A DNA stretch of 28,569 bases from an uncultured Collinsella sp. (GCA_900554325.1 USHA01000018.1:1-28569); one strand, 5' to 3'; shown: positions 1 to 6,754, counted from the first letter of the stretch. Numbers and translations: made by a program. The notes: generated from the letters alone by a model not told the origin.

Positions 1-152
1 AACTTTTTGAATAATTTTCGAGCCGAGCCGACATAACCGGTGTAGCCTTCACGCAGCGAAGCTGTTGGAATAAATGCGACTTTTTTATTTTCAATTTCTT
101 CCTTTATCAGGCTTCCTACACTCGAAAAGTGCGAACATAAAAACAGTTTCAT
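1..152 (-). CDS. Type 1 glutamine amidotransferase-like / peptidase S51 protein, N-terminal fragment
   Basis: The leftward frame starts at an ATG (complement of 150-152) behind GGAG at 160-163 and stays open to the window edge, so only about 50 N-terminal residues are seen and the C-terminus is missing. The product begins MKLFLCSHFSS and continues to VAFIPTAS and YVGSARKLFKK. This is the usual start of the dipeptidase E (S51)-like class I amidotransferase fold: first beta strand, then a FIPTAS-type second strand, then an aromatic-Val helix start. The catalytic Ser lies beyond the edge, so activity cannot be judged. The DNA is visibly AT-rich compared with the housekeeping genes to the right, and an insertion sequence follows, which suggests an accessory or acquired locus. 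The family call is fairly secure; the substrate is unknown. Confidence 0.75.
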   Translation of the reverse strand, partial: MKLFLCSHFSSVGSLIKEEIENKKVAFIPTASLREGYTGYVGSARKLFKK

Positions 153-291
153 CAATATTCTCCTTTATATATAAATTCTTATTTGTTGAACTAAGCCGTG
201 TATACCATACTCTCCAATGAAAGAACGCCCTGATATAGCGTAATTTGCTGTTTTCCTACGTACGTGCGTACACACTCCACAGGAATTCTTA
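153..291. other. AT-rich spacer between peptidase fragment and IS
   Basis: No gene is seen here. It should hold the promoter of the leftward peptidase-like gene; there is an AT-rich run (about 165-178) just upstream of its ribosome binding site, but no clean -35/-10 pair. At 259-271 lies the 13-mer CGTACGTGCGTAC, whose exact reverse complement occurs at 1836-1848 on the other side of the insertion sequence. The last three bases (TTA, 289-291) are one copy of the target duplication of the IS. Confidence 0.5.
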
Positions 292-315
292 TGAACTGCG
301 TCCCGAATCTTGGCC
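292..315 (+). repeat. IS terminal inverted repeat (orfB side)
   Basis: Outer end of the element, beginning TGAACTGCGTCCCGAATCTT. It matches the complement of 1731-1754 at 19 of 24 positions. The TTA duplication at 289-291 abuts it. Confidence 0.9.
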
Positions 316-336
316 TTCTTTTATTAGAAGCGAACA

Positions 337-1107
337 CTAGGACGCTTTCAATAGCCGTTTCCGAAACTCCACCGGGGTGAGGCCGCCGAGCGCCACCTGG
401 CGACGCCTCGTGTTCCAATGCACGACGTAGGCGTCGAGGTCCCTCTTGAAGGACTCGAAGTCGGCCCACTCGACGCCCCTGAAGAACTCGTCCTTGAGAT
501 GCCCGAACACCTGCTCCGTCGCCCCGTTGTCTAGGCAGTTGCCCTTTCTCGACATGCTCTGCCTGGCGCCGTGCCTCCTGAGCTCGCCGGTCCACCTAGG
601 GTGCTGGTACTGCCAGCCCATGTCGCTGTGGACGATCGGCGAGGCCCCGGCCGGCATCCTCGCGAACAGGCGCCTGAGCACCTCCTCCTGCTGGGCCATG
701 TCCGGGCTCGTCGACACCGACCAGGAGACGATCTCCTTCGTGCAGAAGTCGTAGACCGGGGCGAAGTACGCCTTGCCCCAGGGCTGCCTGAATTCCGTGA
801 CGTCGGTCCCGAGCTTCTCCCACGGGGCGCCCGCGCGAAAGTCACGCGCTATCAGGTTGTCGAACCTCTCGCCGACCGGGCCGCGGTAGGAGTTGTAGCG
901 ATGGTAGTCGGTCTCCCGGCGGATGCCGCAGCGGATGCCGAGCTCCCGCATCATCTTGAGGACCGTCTTGTCCGCTATCCTCGCGCCCAGCTCGGCCCTC
1001 AGGCACATCGCTATCTGGCGGTGGCCGCACCCGTTCGCCGTCCTCGAGAAGATCTCGCGCACGGCCTCCCGGAGCTCTGGCCGGGTCGCTCTCGGCGGGT
1101 GCGCCAC
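337..1107 (-). CDS. IS3-family transposase OrfB (DDE integrase core)
   Basis: This frame encodes the catalytic half of the transposase. From the GTG at 1107 the product has an HTH_21-like segment (HPPRATRPELREAVREIF), then an RNase H-fold rve domain with the DDE triad: Asp in LGTDVTEF, Asp in VHSDMGWQYQ, and Glu in DNGATEQVFGHLKDE. The C-terminus has the usual YNxxR-like WNTRRRQVALGGLTPVEF. No good start codon or ribosome site precedes it. The same frame is open upstream through KAQVVASLSGHHRLCDLL back to the A7 run at 1242-1248, so the working protein is most likely an OrfAB fusion made by -1 frameshifting there, and the GTG start is only a convention. The triad is intact, so this half looks functional. 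Confidence 0.88.
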   Translation of the reverse strand: MAHPPRATRPELREAVREIFSRTANGCGHRQIAMCLRAELGARIADKTVLKMMRELGIRCGIRRETDYHRYNSYRGPVGERFDNLIARDFRAGAPWEKLGTDVTEFRQPWGKAYFAPVYDFCTKEIVSWSVSTSPDMAQQEEVLRRLFARMPAGASPIVHSDMGWQYQHPRWTGELRRHGARQSMSRKGNCLDNGATEQVFGHLKDEFFRGVEWADFESFKRDLDAYVVHWNTRRRQVALGGLTPVEFRKRLLKAS

Positions 1108-1184
1108 GGCATAGCGGTAGCTCGACGGCGCGAGCCGCGCGGCCGCGAGCAGGTCGCATAGGCGGTGGTGCCCTGAAAGGGAGG

Positions 1185-1693
1185 CTACGACCTGGGCCTT
1201 CTCCCAGTTCGAGAGCTCTTCTCCGCTTTCAGGGCTATCGATTTTTTTAGATACGCCACCTGGGCCTCGAGTTTGCGCACGCGCTCCTCGAGCTCCCGCT
1301 CGCGCGTCCGCCCCCGGGGCCCTCCGGCCTGCCGCGGCGTCCCGGCTCGAGCGCCTCCGGCCCGCCCTCGCGGTACAGCCTGCACCAGCGGTCGAGCGAT
1401 GTGGCGGCGGCGATGCCGAAGCGGGCCATCGCCTCCGACCGCGGCATCCCCTCGTCCACGACGGCCCTCGCGACGGCGAGCTTGGTCTCCATGTCGTAGG
1501 TCCTGCGGCTCTCGCCCATCCCGATCAGCCCCTTCCTCCCGGTTGCCCGGTACGCGTAGAGCCATTTTCTCACCGCCGGGGCGGGAACGTCGAGCTTCTT
1601 GGCCGCGAGTTCTAAGCCGAGGCCGGCCTCGAACAGGTCGGCGGCGCGTGCCCTCATCTCGCGACCGTATCTTGCCTTCTTCCTGCGGGGCAT
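1185..1693 (-). pseudogene. IS3-family transposase OrfA, reading frame broken at a G run
   Basis: The start is the ATG at 1693, seven bases behind GGGAGG. The N-terminal part (MPRRKKARYGREM..., then WLYAYRATGRKGLIGMGESRR) is a two-HTH OrfA of the IS150 type. After GRPEGPGG the starting frame runs into meaningless sequence and stops at 1247. The expected tail (RERELEERVRKLEAQVAYLKK, a leucine-zipper-like helix) lies in the -1 frame and ends at the TAG at 1185. The switch point is the G5 run at 1311-1315 (complement). Either one G was lost by mutation or sequencing error, or this is a second slippage site. The normal A7 site for making OrfAB lies just before the end. With a lost G the element would be immobile unless slippage restores it. 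Confidence 0.75.
1242..1248 (-). promoter_or_regulatory. A7 slippery site for programmed -1 frameshift (OrfA to OrfAB)
   Basis: On the coding strand the sequence is CTAAAAAAATCG. In the OrfA tail frame it reads Leu-Lys-Lys-Ser. A -1 slip on A-AAA-AAA moves ribosomes into the frame that continues IDSPESGEELSNWEKAQVV and joins the DDE domain. Position at the end of the OrfA zipper and the heptamer type fit IS3-family programmed frameshifting. Confidence 0.75.
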
Positions 1694-1730
1694 TTCCAAT
1701 GCCTCCCTTTTCTCGAACCTTAATTTCAAA

Positions 1731-1754
1731 GTCCAAGAAATGGGATGCAGTTCA
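1731..1754 (-). repeat. IS terminal inverted repeat (orfA side)
   Basis: Read leftwards it begins TGAACTGCATCCCATTTCTT. It is the mate of 292-315 and lies 38 bases outside the orfA start codon. The TTA at 1755-1757 is the second copy of the target duplication. Confidence 0.9.
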
Positions 1755-1922
1755 TTAGGGCCCTGCCTCCTTAGCACACGGACTTTGGAACAAAGACTAG
1801 TGTGTTACGCCTTGCCAGAGGTGTACAGGCTCCCGGTACGCACGTACGCAGCAATTGCCATCAATGCGCCATATAAGTGGCGATCAAGTTCGCATAAAGC
1901 GACCTTGGTTTCGCAAAATAAA

Positions 1923-1960
1923 AGGCAGGATACCATCATCACCACGATGATATCCTGCCT
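1923..1960 (-). terminator. Terminator-like hairpin 3 (leftward)
   Basis: Arms AGGCAGGATA and TATCCTGCCT close an inner pairing of CATCATC with GATGAT. Read leftwards the stem is followed by TTTATTTT. It is the last of three such structures in series downstream of the dehydrogenase gene. Confidence 0.6.
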
Positions 1961-2021
1961 CTGTTCGTTCCTGTTTACCGTTCCGAATAGTCCTTCCGCA
2001 GAATTTCCGATAAACAAAAAA

Positions 2022-2064
2022 CGTACCCGAACCCTTTCTCGTAAAAGAATCGGGTTAGAGTACG
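2022..2064 (-). terminator. Terminator-like hairpin 2 (leftward)
   Basis: CGTACCCGAACCC (2022-2034) pairs with GGGTTAGAGTACG (2052-2064), with a three-base mismatch in the middle. Read leftwards it is followed directly by six T (complement of 2016-2021). It lies just beyond hairpin 1. Confidence 0.6.
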
Positions 2065-2083
2065 AACTGAATGCTGGATCAAT

Positions 2084-2126
2084 AAAAAACCACCAGAAAG
2101 GTGCCTGTCCCCTTTGTGGTGGTTTT
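2084..2126 (-). terminator. Terminator hairpin 1 of the dehydrogenase gene; GGGGACAGGCACC-type repeat
   Basis: Read leftwards it gives AAAACCACCACAAAGG, a loop with GGACAGGCA, then CCTTTCTGGTGG followed by T6. It begins ten bases beyond the stop codon of the dehydrogenase gene. Nearly the same sequence occurs in the opposite orientation at 9903-9944, so this is a dispersed repeat working as a terminator. Confidence 0.75.
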
Positions 2127-2135
2127 GGGCCAGTC

Positions 2136-3218
2136 CTAGAGCGTGTGGCCGTAAGCGTCGGCGGCCTTGATGGCGGCGGCGAACTTTTCGTCGGTGAAGG
2201 GCTCGGGGTTTCCCTGCTTCCACTCGTTGGTGGCGTGTGCATATTCGCACAGGGCAGGGATGTCGACCTCGGAAAGTCCGACTTGCTCAAGCGTTACGGG
2301 CAGGCCCATCTGCTTGTTAAAGGCGGCGTAGCGCTCAAGGTTCTCGGTATCGCCCGTATAGGCGAACAGCACGAGCACGCCCAGGCTCACGACCTCGCCG
2401 TGCAGATAAGTTTCCTCGCGCGGAATGCTGCACGTCGCATTGTAGAACGCGTGCGCCACGCTCGAGTTGTAGTAGTAATCGTTTTGGTTGGTCAGGTTCG
2501 AGACATAGCCCGTGTTGACCACGATGTCGAGCGCGATCTGCTTGACGGCCTCGCTCGACAGATTCCGGCGCACGTCCTCAAGACCCTGGACGCCATAAGT
2601 AAACAGCGGCTCGGAGCAGGTGTGGGCGAGTGCCAGGCCAAGACCGGCGGTATGCTCCAAATTGCCGGCGCTCGTGGCGTATTCGACCTCAGGCTGCTTA
2701 GACAGGGCATCGCCCACGCCGGCCCAGAAGTACTCCGCCGGAGCTTCGGCGATGATCTTGGGGTTGATGAAGATGTGCGCCGGTCGGTTGGGGTACGAAT
2801 AGCCCTCGAGCGAGCCGTCGTCGTTGTACACGACGGCAATGGCGGTCGCGGCGGAGCAGTTAGAACAGATCGTCGGGACGGTGAAGACGATCTTCTTGAG
2901 CTCGATGGCAGCTGTCTTGACGGTGTCGAGCGCCTTGCCGCCGCCGCATGCGATGAGCACGTCGGCTTCCTGGCAGGCAGGGGAGTTCACGACCTTGGCG
3001 ATATTGGCACGCGTACTGTTGGTGCCATAGACGCGCGTCTCTAGAATCTCGACGTCGGTACCTTCAAGCGCCGCCTCGATGCCCGGCAGCGCCGCAGCCA
3101 GGGCTCGCTTGCCACCGATGATCGCGACCTTCTTCGCGCCGTACTCGGCCAGCGCGCCGGGCAGCTCGTCAAAGCAATCCTCGCCAACGGTGTAGTCGCT
3201 CATTCCAATCGTGCGCAT
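2136..3218 (-). CDS. Iron-containing alcohol dehydrogenase / glycerol dehydrogenase-like protein
   Basis: The 360-residue product has the length and layout of the GldA branch of group III metal-dependent alcohol dehydrogenases. The N-terminal Rossmann-like half has AIIGGKRAL and ACGGGKALDTVK (NAD binding), then PTICSNCSAATAIAVVY. The C-terminal helical half carries the metal ligands: Asp in AGVGDALSK, His in SVAHAFYN and His in TYLHGEVVSLG. Glycerol or a similar small polyol oxidised to the ketone with NAD is the likely reaction, but relatives act on other alcohols. The ATG at 3218 is preceded by AAGAAGG. The gene stands alone, diverges from ileS and is closed by three tandem hairpins. A possible promoter is TTTATA-N17-TATTAC about 70-110 bases upstream on the minus strand; this is weak. 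Confidence 0.85.
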   Translation of the reverse strand: MRTIGMSDYTVGEDCFDELPGALAEYGAKKVAIIGGKRALAAALPGIEAALEGTDVEILETRVYGTNSTRANIAKVVNSPACQEADVLIACGGGKALDTVKTAAIELKKIVFTVPTICSNCSAATAIAVVYNDDGSLEGYSYPNRPAHIFINPKIIAEAPAEYFWAGVGDALSKQPEVEYATSAGNLEHTAGLGLALAHTCSEPLFTYGVQGLEDVRRNLSSEAVKQIALDIVVNTGYVSNLTNQNDYYYNSSVAHAFYNATCSIPREETYLHGEVVSLGVLVLFAYTGDTENLERYAAFNKQMGLPVTLEQVGLSEVDIPALCEYAHATNEWKQGNPEPFTDEKFAAAIKAADAYGHTL

Positions 3219-3342
3219 AGCAACCTTCTTTCGTTCGATAAAGTGCTTTCAGGTATTTTGCTCCTAGAGAAGGGCTGTAATAGCGAGAAATTTCGAACGT
3301 ATAAAACCAGTGTTGAGGGTTTTTCGCCGGCGCGGAACGTGC

Positions 3343-3351
3343 TAGCATACT
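3343..3351 (+). promoter_or_regulatory. Possible extended -10 element for the ileS leader
   Basis: TGCTAGCAT(ACT) lies about 10-18 bases before the first T-box stem at 3361. The TGC just before TAGCAT resembles an extended -10. No good -35 is seen (TTGAGG at 3313-3318 is too far away). Confidence 0.35.
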
Positions 3352-3360
3352 CCGCATAAG

Positions 3361-3661
3361 CGTTGATGGGGACGAGTAGTCGGCCGTCCGCATGCTACAG
3401 AGAGCGGGGAGCGCTGAGAACCCGTGCATGCGACCGATGAAAATCACCCCGGAGCTGCGGTCCCAACGGACGTGCCGCGCAGGTTCGTCTTAGTAGACAT
3501 CGCCGAGATGGTCGTCGATACAGACCAGCCGAGTAACGGATGCGAGCGCGCGGCGACGCGAGCGAGGGCATCTAAGCTGGGTGGTTAAGCGAAGAGCTTT
3601 TACGGACAGACTGTCCGTTTTGTGGCGCTTCGTCCCAGCTTGTAGGGACGGGCGCTTTTTT
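3361..3661 (+). promoter_or_regulatory. T-box riboswitch (Ile specifier) controlling ileS
   Basis: This leader senses uncharged tRNA-Ile and decides whether ileS is transcribed. Stem I is closed by CGTTG/GGGGA (3361-3372) with TCCCAACG (3461-3468). It contains a GACGAGTAG stretch, an AGAGAG bulge and a specifier loop with ATC at 3443-3445 (GAAAATCACC), matching isoleucine. Near the 3' end, AAGCTGGG-TGGTT-AAGCG (3574-3591) carries the TGG that would pair with the tRNA CCA end. It can pair with CGCTT-CGT-CCCAGCTT (3626-3641) to form the antiterminator. The competing terminator is GCGCTTCGTCCC/GGGACGGGCGC with six T. A small hairpin ACGGACAG/CTGTCCGT sits between the antiterminator arms. The mutually exclusive pairing is directly visible. 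Mechanism (tRNA binding) is family knowledge. Confidence 0.92.
3625..3661 (+). terminator. T-box attenuator terminator
   Basis: GCGCTTCGTCCC (3625-3636) pairs with GGGACGGGCGC (3645-3655), followed by T6 (3656-3661). Its 5' arm overlaps the antiterminator arm at 3626-3641, so the two cannot form together. Confidence 0.9.
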
Positions 3662-3704
3662 GGTGCCCAGAGGGCGTGCGCGCCCATGACAAGAAAGGGG
3701 TACC

Positions 3705-6506
3705 GTGGCAAACGAGTACAAGCAGACGATGAATCTGCCCAAAACCGGATTTCCCATGCGTGCCGGTCTTTCCAAGTCCGAGCCAAAGCGACTCAAGGAC
3801 TGGCAGGACAACAAGGTCTACGAGCAAGTTCTAAAGAAGAACGAGGGTCACAAGAAGTTCGTGCTGCACGACGGCCCTCCGTACGCCAACGGCCCGATCC
3901 ACATCGGCCACGCCATGAACAAGATCTCCAAGGACATGATCAACCGTTACTGGATGATGCAGGGCTATGAGGTTCCCTATGTTCCCGGTTGGGACTGCCA
4001 CGGTCAGCCGATCGAACATAAGGTCGAGGAGAAGCTCGGCACCGAGAAGTTCAACCAGACCTCCACGGCTAAGATCCGCGAGCTTTGCAACAAGTTCGCT
4101 GTCGAGAACATCGAGCTCCAGAAGGCTGGCTTCCGTCGCCTTGGCGTGCTTGGCGACTGGGACAACCCGTATCTGACGCTCTATCACCAGCATGACGCCG
4201 CCGACATTGAGGTCTTCAAGGCCATGTTCGACAAGGGCATGATCTATCGCGGCCACAAGCCCGTCCACTGGTGCAAGCACTGCCACACCGCGCTGGCCGA
4301 GGCTGAGATCGAGTACTCCGACGAGACGAGCCCGTCCATCTTCGTGCGCTTTGAGATGACCTCCAAGCCCGCCGGTCTCGAGAACTTCGACGGCCCGGTC
4401 GACTTTATCATCTGGACGACCACGCCGTGGACCATCCCCTCCGACCAGGCAGTTTCCCTCAAGCCCGGCGCCGCCTACGTCGCCGTTGAGCACGACGGCC
4501 GCGCCGAGGTCATGCTCGAGGACCTGGCTCCCAAGTGCTGTGAGGAGTTTGGCTGGGAGTACACCCCGGTTATGGTCGACGGCAAGCCCTATGTGGTTCC
4601 CGCCGAGACCTTCCACCACATCCACTACAAGCAGCCGATCTTTGACGGTGTCGAGGGTGTGGCGCTGCTGGCCGATTACGTCGGTGTCGATGACGGTACC
4701 GGTATCGTCCACAACTCGCCCGGCCACGGCGTCGACGACTACTTTGCCTGCCTCAAGGAGGGCATCACCGACATCTGCATGCCGGTCGATGACGACGGCA
4801 AGTTCTACACCGGCGAGGAGTTTGGCACCGGTGGCCCCTTCAGCGGCATGGATACCGATGAGGCCAACCCGCACATCATTGAGTTCCTGCGCGAGCGCGG
4901 CACCCTGGTTCTCGAGAAGAAGATCACGCACAGCTATCCGCACTGCTGGCGCTGCAAGCACCCGGTGCTCTTCCGTGCTACCGACCAGTGGTTCGTCTCG
5001 ATGGACAAGACGGGTCTGCGCGAGCAGGCTGGCAAGGAGGTCCGCGAGAACGTCAAGTGGTATCCGGCCCATGCCGCCAACCGCATCGGCGCCATGGTCG
5101 AGCAGCGTCCCGACTGGTGCATCAGCCGCCAGCGCAACTGGGGCGTGCCTATCCCCAGCTACACCTGCGCCGACTGCGGCGAGAAGGTCATGAACGACGC
5201 TACGCTCGACGCCGTCATCAAGCTCTTCCACGAGAAGGGCTCTGACGCCTGGTTCACCGACGCTCCCGAGAGCTACCTGGGCGATGCCTGCGTCTGCCCC
5301 AAGTGCGGCGGCCATCACCTCAAGGCCGATAAGGACATCCTCGACGTGTGGTGGGATTCCGGCGTGTCCTGGAAGGCCGTCTGCGAGTACCGTCCCGAGC
5401 TGGAGTATCCGGCGGATGTGTACCTCGAGGGCTCCGACCAGCACCGCGGTTGGTTCCAGAGCTCGCTGCTCACCTCGGTGGGCGCCAACGGCCACGCTCC
5501 GTATAAGGCGGTCGTCTCGCAGGGCTTCACGCTCGACGGCCAGGGCCGCAAGATGTCCAAGTCGCTCGGTAACGTCATCGACCCCAACAAGGTCTGTGAC
5601 GAGATGGGTGCCGACATCATCCGTCTGTGGGTTGCATCTGTCGATACCAGCTCCGACGTTTCCATCGACCACGAGATCCTCGCTCGTACGTCCGATGCCT
5701 ACCGTCGTTTCCGCAACACGCTGCGCTTCCTGCTCTCCGAGCTCGAGGGCCAGTTTGAGCCCGAGACCGACGGCGTCGCCTTTGCCGACCTGTTGCCGCT
5801 CGACAAGCTCATGGTTGCCCGTCTGACCCAGGTCCAGGCCGAGGTCGACGACGCCTACGCCAGCTACGAGTTCCCGCGCGCCTACCGCGCACTCTACGAC
5901 TTTGTGGTTACCGAGCTTTCCAACGTGTATCTCGACGCCCTGAAGGATCGTCTGTACTGCGACAAGCCCGGCTCGCTTGAGCGCCGCAGTGCCCAGACCG
6001 TGCTGGCCGAGCTCTTCTCGATGCTCATGCGCGATCTGCAGCCGATTCTGTCCTACACCGTCGACGAGGCCATGGCCTATGCGCCTGCCGGCTGCGTCGA
6101 CCACCAGAAGTACGCCGCGCTGCTCGATTGGTACAAGTCGCCCATCACGGTTGATGAGGCCAACGAGTTTGAGGGCGTGCTCGAGGCTTCTCTCGAGCTC
6201 CGTAGCGCCGTGACCAAGGCCCTTGAGGATGCCCGTTCTGCCGGCACCTTCACCAAGAGCCAGCAGGTCCGCGTCAAGGCGGTCGTTCCCGCCGAGATGT
6301 ACGCGCTGCTGACCGGTGATAAGGCCGTCGATCTGGCCGAGTTCTACATCGTCTCCGATGTTGAGCTGACTCAGGGTGAGGAACTCTCCGTTGCCATCGA
6401 GGCAGCCGAGGGCGAGTGCTGCGACCGTTGCTGGAACTACCGCACCACCGTCGGCGAGTACAACGGCCACGCGCATATCTGTAAGCGCTGCGCTGATGCG
6501 CTGTAG
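3705..6506 (+). CDS. ileS: Isoleucyl-tRNA synthetase
   Basis: Class I synthetase that charges tRNA-Ile in the cytoplasm. The 933 residues match the bacterial type (E. coli 938). Visible marks are the HIGH motif in PIHIGHAMN (66-69), the WDCHGQPIEHKV segment, the CP1 editing domain, KMSKS in GRKMSKSLGN (616-620), an internal Cys pair set (TCADCGE and CVCPKCGG, about 488-535) and a C-terminal zinc knuckle (CCDRC ... CKRC, last 30 residues). The start is a GTG nine bases after AAAGGGG; no better ATG fits the family N-terminus. Expression is under the T-box just upstream. The stop codon TAG is itself part of a perfect 16-bp inverted repeat (6503-6537). The C-terminal zinc ribbon marks the ordinary bacterial ileS1 type rather than the mupirocin-resistant type. 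Confidence 0.98.
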   Translation: MANEYKQTMNLPKTGFPMRAGLSKSEPKRLKDWQDNKVYEQVLKKNEGHKKFVLHDGPPYANGPIHIGHAMNKISKDMINRYWMMQGYEVPYVPGWDCHGQPIEHKVEEKLGTEKFNQTSTAKIRELCNKFAVENIELQKAGFRRLGVLGDWDNPYLTLYHQHDAADIEVFKAMFDKGMIYRGHKPVHWCKHCHTALAEAEIEYSDETSPSIFVRFEMTSKPAGLENFDGPVDFIIWTTTPWTIPSDQAVSLKPGAAYVAVEHDGRAEVMLEDLAPKCCEEFGWEYTPVMVDGKPYVVPAETFHHIHYKQPIFDGVEGVALLADYVGVDDGTGIVHNSPGHGVDDYFACLKEGITDICMPVDDDGKFYTGEEFGTGGPFSGMDTDEANPHIIEFLRERGTLVLEKKITHSYPHCWRCKHPVLFRATDQWFVSMDKTGLREQAGKEVRENVKWYPAHAANRIGAMVEQRPDWCISRQRNWGVPIPSYTCADCGEKVMNDATLDAVIKLFHEKGSDAWFTDAPESYLGDACVCPKCGGHHLKADKDILDVWWDSGVSWKAVCEYRPELEYPADVYLEGSDQHRGWFQSSLLTSVGANGHAPYKAVVSQGFTLDGQGRKMSKSLGNVIDPNKVCDEMGADIIRLWVASVDTSSDVSIDHEILARTSDAYRRFRNTLRFLLSELEGQFEPETDGVAFADLLPLDKLMVARLTQVQAEVDDAYASYEFPRAYRALYDFVVTELSNVYLDALKDRLYCDKPGSLERRSAQTVLAELFSMLMRDLQPILSYTVDEAMAYAPAGCVDHQKYAALLDWYKSPITVDEANEFEGVLEASLELRSAVTKALEDARSAGTFTKSQQVRVKAVVPAEMYALLTGDKAVDLAEFYIVSDVELTQGEELSVAIEAAEGECCDRCWNYRTTVGEYNGHAHICKRCADAL

Positions 6507-6537
6507 GTTACGGCGTTCATAGAACGCCGTAACCTAC
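6503..6537. repeat. Perfect 16-bp inverted repeat spanning the ileS stop codon
   Basis: GTAGGTTACGGCGTTC (6503-6518) and GAACGCCGTAACCTAC (6522-6537) are exact reverse complements around a 3-base loop. The TAG stop of ileS is inside the 5' arm. No T run follows, so it is not a typical intrinsic terminator; it may protect the mRNA 3' end or belong to a mobile palindrome. Confidence 0.85.
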
Positions 6538-6544
6538 CGACGCT

Positions 6545-6648
6545 GCAAACGCCCCTAAGCGGCAATCTGACGTTCAATCGTCGGTCGCGTACCAAAGTAC
6601 GCTTCCCTCCTCTTTCACGTCACCTTGCTCGCTTAGGGACGTTTTCGC
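6545..6648. repeat. Branched palindromic element (REP/MITE-like or structured RNA)
   Basis: An outer pairing joins GCAAACGCCCCTAAGCG (6545-6561) with CGCTTAGGGACGTTTTCGC (6630-6648). It encloses two small perfect hairpins: GACG-TTCAAT-CGTC (6569-6582) and GCGTAC-CAAA-GTACGC (6587-6602). The result is a multi-branch fold in a gene-free interval. No open frame of note is present. It may be a dispersed repeat or a non-coding RNA; sequence alone cannot decide. Confidence 0.55.
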
Positions 6649-6682
6649 TGTTGGCGACGGTAATGCGGCGTTTCTATGGACC

Positions 6683-6738
6683 TAGTCGTTGGGGACGTTC
6701 TTAAACGACTAGTCAAACAAGAACGTCCCCAACGACTA
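6683..6738. repeat. Perfect 20-bp inverted repeat with alternative pairing
   Basis: TAGTCGTTGGGGACGTTCTT (6683-6702) is exactly complementary to AAGAACGTCCCCAACGACTA (6719-6738). The 16-base loop contains AACGACTAG (6704-6712), which can pair instead with CTAGTCGTT (6682-6690). Two exclusive folds are therefore possible. The GGGGAC core recalls the GGGGACAGGCACC hairpins at 2084 and 9903. Confidence 0.85.
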
Positions 6739-6754
6739 CCTGTGTCATATTCAA

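Larger units (their letters stand above)
292..1754 (-). mobile_element. IS3-family (IS150-like) insertion sequence, complete ends
   Basis: The element is 1463 bp. Its ends are imperfect inverted repeats: 292-315 reads TGAACTGCGTCCC... and the complement of 1731-1754 reads TGAACTGCATCCC..., with 19 of 24 positions matching, including TCTTGG near the inner end. It is flanked by a 3-bp direct duplication TTA (289-291 and 1755-1757), the size normal for IS150-type elements. Inside are a leftward orfA (HTH protein with leucine-zipper-like tail) and orfB (DDE integrase core), linked by an A7 slippery run at 1242-1248. Length, terminal TG...CA, the two-frame layout and the 3-bp duplication all agree with IS3 family. 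Intact ends and duplication point to a fairly recent insertion, although orfA carries a frame break. Confidence 0.93.
1755..2135. other. Gene-free region with tandem leftward terminators
   Basis: Between the IS and the dehydrogenase gene I see no convincing gene. The right part holds three hairpins, each followed on the minus strand by a T run (listed separately). The left part (1758-1920) contains the 13-mer GTACGCACGTACG at 1836-1848, mate of the one at 259-271. A leftward open frame ending at 1805 passes through all three hairpins, so it is unlikely to be a real gene. Confidence 0.5.

Noticed and set aside
191..595. 134-residue leftward frame across the IS left end
   Set aside because: Begins inside the transposase gene in the wrong frame and crosses the inverted repeat.
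1805..2290. 161-residue leftward frame past the dehydrogenase end
   Set aside because: It overlaps the end of the dehydrogenase in another frame and reads through three terminator hairpins; no ribosome site.
1599..3044. 481-residue rightward frame crossing the IS end, hairpins and dehydrogenase
   Set aside because: It spans an IS boundary and three hairpins and is antisense to the dehydrogenase; no domain is seen.
3313..3318. TTGAGG as -35 of the ileS leader promoter
   Set aside because: Distance to the best -10 candidate is about 24 bases, too long for a normal promoter.
3831..6476. 881-residue open frame antisense to ileS
   Set aside because: It exactly shadows ileS in high-GC DNA with strong third-position bias, has no ribosome site and gives a Val/Leu/Gly/Asp/His-rich protein with no recognisable domain.
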